NCBI GenBank assembly: GCA_013995675.1
Contig: VWRR01000007.1
Span: forward strand, 1 to 64,000
Length of the DNA stretch: 64,000 nucleotides
Direction of reading: 5' to 3'
DNA from: Cyanidiococcus yangmingshanensis
Lineage: Eukaryota > Rhodophyta > Bangiophyceae > Cyanidiales > Cyanidiaceae
The position numbers and the translations under genes are program-made. Position 1 is the first letter of the stretch. Every line of letters starts with the position of its first letter. Below are positions 62,511 through 64,000 of this stretch, one piece after another. A model generated the notes under the pieces. That model worked only from the letters and a program-made list of their open reading frames with translations, made no database searches and was not told the origin of the DNA.

Positions 62511-63558
62511 GGATGCTGCAAGGCAGATAGGAACGCTCGTGGCTGACGCCTCTGAACGCTGCGAACCTGAGCGATCACGTCACTATGTGCCAGAGCGAAA
62601 CATCCCGGTTCTGCTCTTCAAAAACTATGGCTCATGAGTTGCTTAATCCAGTCTTTATAAACCCCAACGAAAGCTCTCATAAACTAGTCCGAGAGAACGC
62701 TCTTTGGAGACCAGAAGTGCAAACGCTACCCCAACTTTACGACAGTCAGCGTTGCCACAGTCCACTGCGCAATCAAGCCACAAACAGAGGTTCTGCTTGA
62801 GGCGAGACCGTTTGATTTCGTGCAGCAGTGAAAAACACGTCACCACGGATGCTACGCTGTCGTACCGTACACACAGGCTCTTTCGAGCAAGGTTCCGGAG
62901 TAAGCGAGTGCGAAAACGTCAAACGCTTCAACGACGGACGGGGTCGGGTGTCGAAAGCGCAGTTGGCGGCGCCGTCGTCTGCGAGCCCGTCAAACGAGTT
63001 TTTCGTCAAGTCGTGAGTGGAGACCAGCGTCATCATCAACCTTTTGAACGTTTACGAGCAAGAAACTCGTGATATAAGACTCAATTAAAAGTGATTGAGG
63101 ACTAAAAGTGGCTATTTTGCTGGAAATCATCCATCGTGCGGCTGTCGGGGCAGAGACCACGCAGCGGCAAAGCGGCGTTCCTTCGCTCTGCTCGAAACGT
63201 AACCTGTACTCGACAATTGGGGACGTCTCTCCTAGATCTGGCGCTAGAACAGATCTTGTGGAAAGATTTCGAAACGAGGCTTTGTCGCTTGTCTGTTGAC
63301 GACCTCGATCTCGTGTCACTTGAGTTCTTTCAAGACGACGGCTTGAGGACTCGCCTAGCGTTGTGAACTGCAAACCAGGTATTCGACAAAGCGGTGCGCC
63401 AGTTCCACCAGCTGAAGCCCGCTCTCTTTTTCTGCATCTTCAAGTAAGAGATCAGATTCGTGTATTTGATTTCGCGTCTGCAGATCAGAGACCTCTCTGG
63501 TGGGCAAATAGCGCGCTGAGCGAACCCTCCGAGGCGCTGTCCTACCATCTCGGGCTCA
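62511..63558. other. Upstream region with unresolved coding-like fragments
   Basis: About 1 kb. In its right part (about 63136-63566, plus) two successive frames read with natural composition: SLLDLALEQILWKDFETRL and VDDLDLVSLEFFQDDGLRT, then, one frame over, RDQIRVFDFASADQRPLWW ending LGLNV at 63566, which overlaps the next ATG by 8 bp. This could be a small gene with a frame break, but I do not recognise it. Nothing is seen in 62511-63100. Confidence 0.3.
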
Positions 63559-64000
63559 ATGTCTGAAAGAAGCCATGCAACGGCCGCTGTTTCAAACCGC
63601 AACCTCTACCAACGAATGGCCAAAGACTCTAAATCGCTCACGCCAAAAGCGTTGAAACAGATCTCTCGGGTATCTGTGCGTCGGACTCTGGAACAAGCCG
63701 TGGCACAGTCTCACGAGGCCGCTGCCCGAGCCGCAGAGTACGATCTGCTACTGAATCGAGAGGGCTGTCGTGGATTCCTAGAACCTGAATCTGATCTGGA
63801 ACGTCACACGAGCCATGTAAGTCAGGAGAGACTCTACGAATCCAGCAGTCTCTACGCTCGACGGGGTCGATTCCGCCTCGACTTTGAGGAGGTTGCTTCG
63901 ACTCGTTCATCTCAGGTTCTCCGCAAACTCGCTCGTTCGGCAGCATCAAACCATGTTCTCCAACAGAGAGACGGCTATCGAGCTCGGTATTCAGCGAGCT
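63559..64000 (+). CDS. 5' part of a gene, possibly UTP7/WDR46 (SSU processome)
   Basis: An open frame from the ATG at 63559 (upstream in-frame stop at 63517) to the window end; about 147 residues visible. It begins MSERSHATAAVSNRNLYQ. The stretch AAARAAEYDLLLNREG, GFLEPESDLER and VSQERLYE resembles the region of UTP7/WDR46 just before its WD40 propeller (there: repeated Ala/Glu, LLL, GFLE-E, ER-T, Q-I). UTP7 is a component of the U3 snoRNP/SSU processome for 18S rRNA maturation. The match is short and the propeller lies outside the window, so the assignment is tentative. Confidence 0.5.
   Translation, partial: MSERSHATAAVSNRNLYQRMAKDSKSLTPKALKQISRVSVRRTLEQAVAQSHEAAARAAEYDLLLNREGCRGFLEPESDLERHTSHVSQERLYESSSLYARRGRFRLDFEEVASTRSSQVLRKLARSAASNHVLQQRDGYRARYSAS

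Noticed and set aside
1-64000. tRNA, rRNA, CRISPR arrays, telomere repeats, transposons and virus-derived elements
   Set aside because: By eye I found no convincing tRNA A/B box pairs, no spaced direct repeats of CRISPR type, no telomere-like arrays and no transposase, reverse transcriptase or capsid-like reading frame. A tRNAscan or covariance-model search could still find small RNAs.

Overview
This window looks like nuclear DNA of a compact, intron-poor photosynthetic eukaryote. The best guess is a unicellular red alga of the Cyanidioschyzon type, but the species cannot be fixed from the sequence alone. The grounds are long uninterrupted reading frames for large eukaryotic proteins (CNOT1, symplekin, MCM5, SEC23, an AFG3-type protease), several proteins with N-terminal extensions of the kind that target plastids or mitochondria (GatB, FAD4-like desaturase, DHQ-synthase-II-like protein, M1 aminopeptidase, m-AAA protease), about one gene per 3 kb, and intergenic gaps of 0.2 to 1.6 kb. 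I found no spliceosomal introns, rRNA, tRNA, CRISPR or recognisable transposons.

Layout. Bases 1-6 kb hold no gene I can recognise, only several low-complexity arrays. At 6.1-8.8 kb (minus) lies a secreted kelch-trefoil protein. At 10-19.7 kb (all plus) come signal peptide peptidase, a FAD4/Kua-type desaturase, an M1 aminopeptidase (PepN type) and a Rab1/Ypt1 GTPase. APC4 (minus) converges on Rab1. At 22.5-28.2 kb (plus) are a DHQ-synthase-II-like protein, organellar GatB and an unrecognised protein. From 29 to 54 kb most genes act in RNA processing and decay: RRP6 (exosome nuclease), acyl-protein thioesterase, symplekin, MCM5, CPSF30, CNOT1, an ESRP-like RNA-binding protein and EDC4/Varicose. 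At 54.9-62.5 kb are SEC23, a small membrane protein, an AFG3/Yta-type m-AAA protease and dihydroneopterin aldolase. The window ends inside a gene that resembles UTP7/WDR46.

How the genes relate. Most are unlinked housekeeping functions. The exception is the RNA block: symplekin and CPSF30 belong to the cleavage/polyadenylation machinery, CNOT1 is the deadenylase scaffold, EDC4 is the decapping scaffold and RRP6 is the exosome nuclease. CPSF30 and CNOT1 are convergent with only 28 bp between their stop codons. The gap between MCM5 and CPSF30 carries three exact matches to the E2F consensus, which fits cell-cycle control of MCM5.

Quality note. Six conserved genes (aminopeptidase, APC4, RRP6, EDC4, SEC23, m-AAA protease) are interrupted by single-base frame changes, eleven in total, mostly apparent one-base insertions. 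CNOT1, symplekin and MCM5 have none over about 12.8 kb. Residual assembly error is the simplest reading, and those coordinates should be taken as spanning broken frames. Start codons were chosen as ATG; frames that open further upstream only at TTG or GTG were trimmed.
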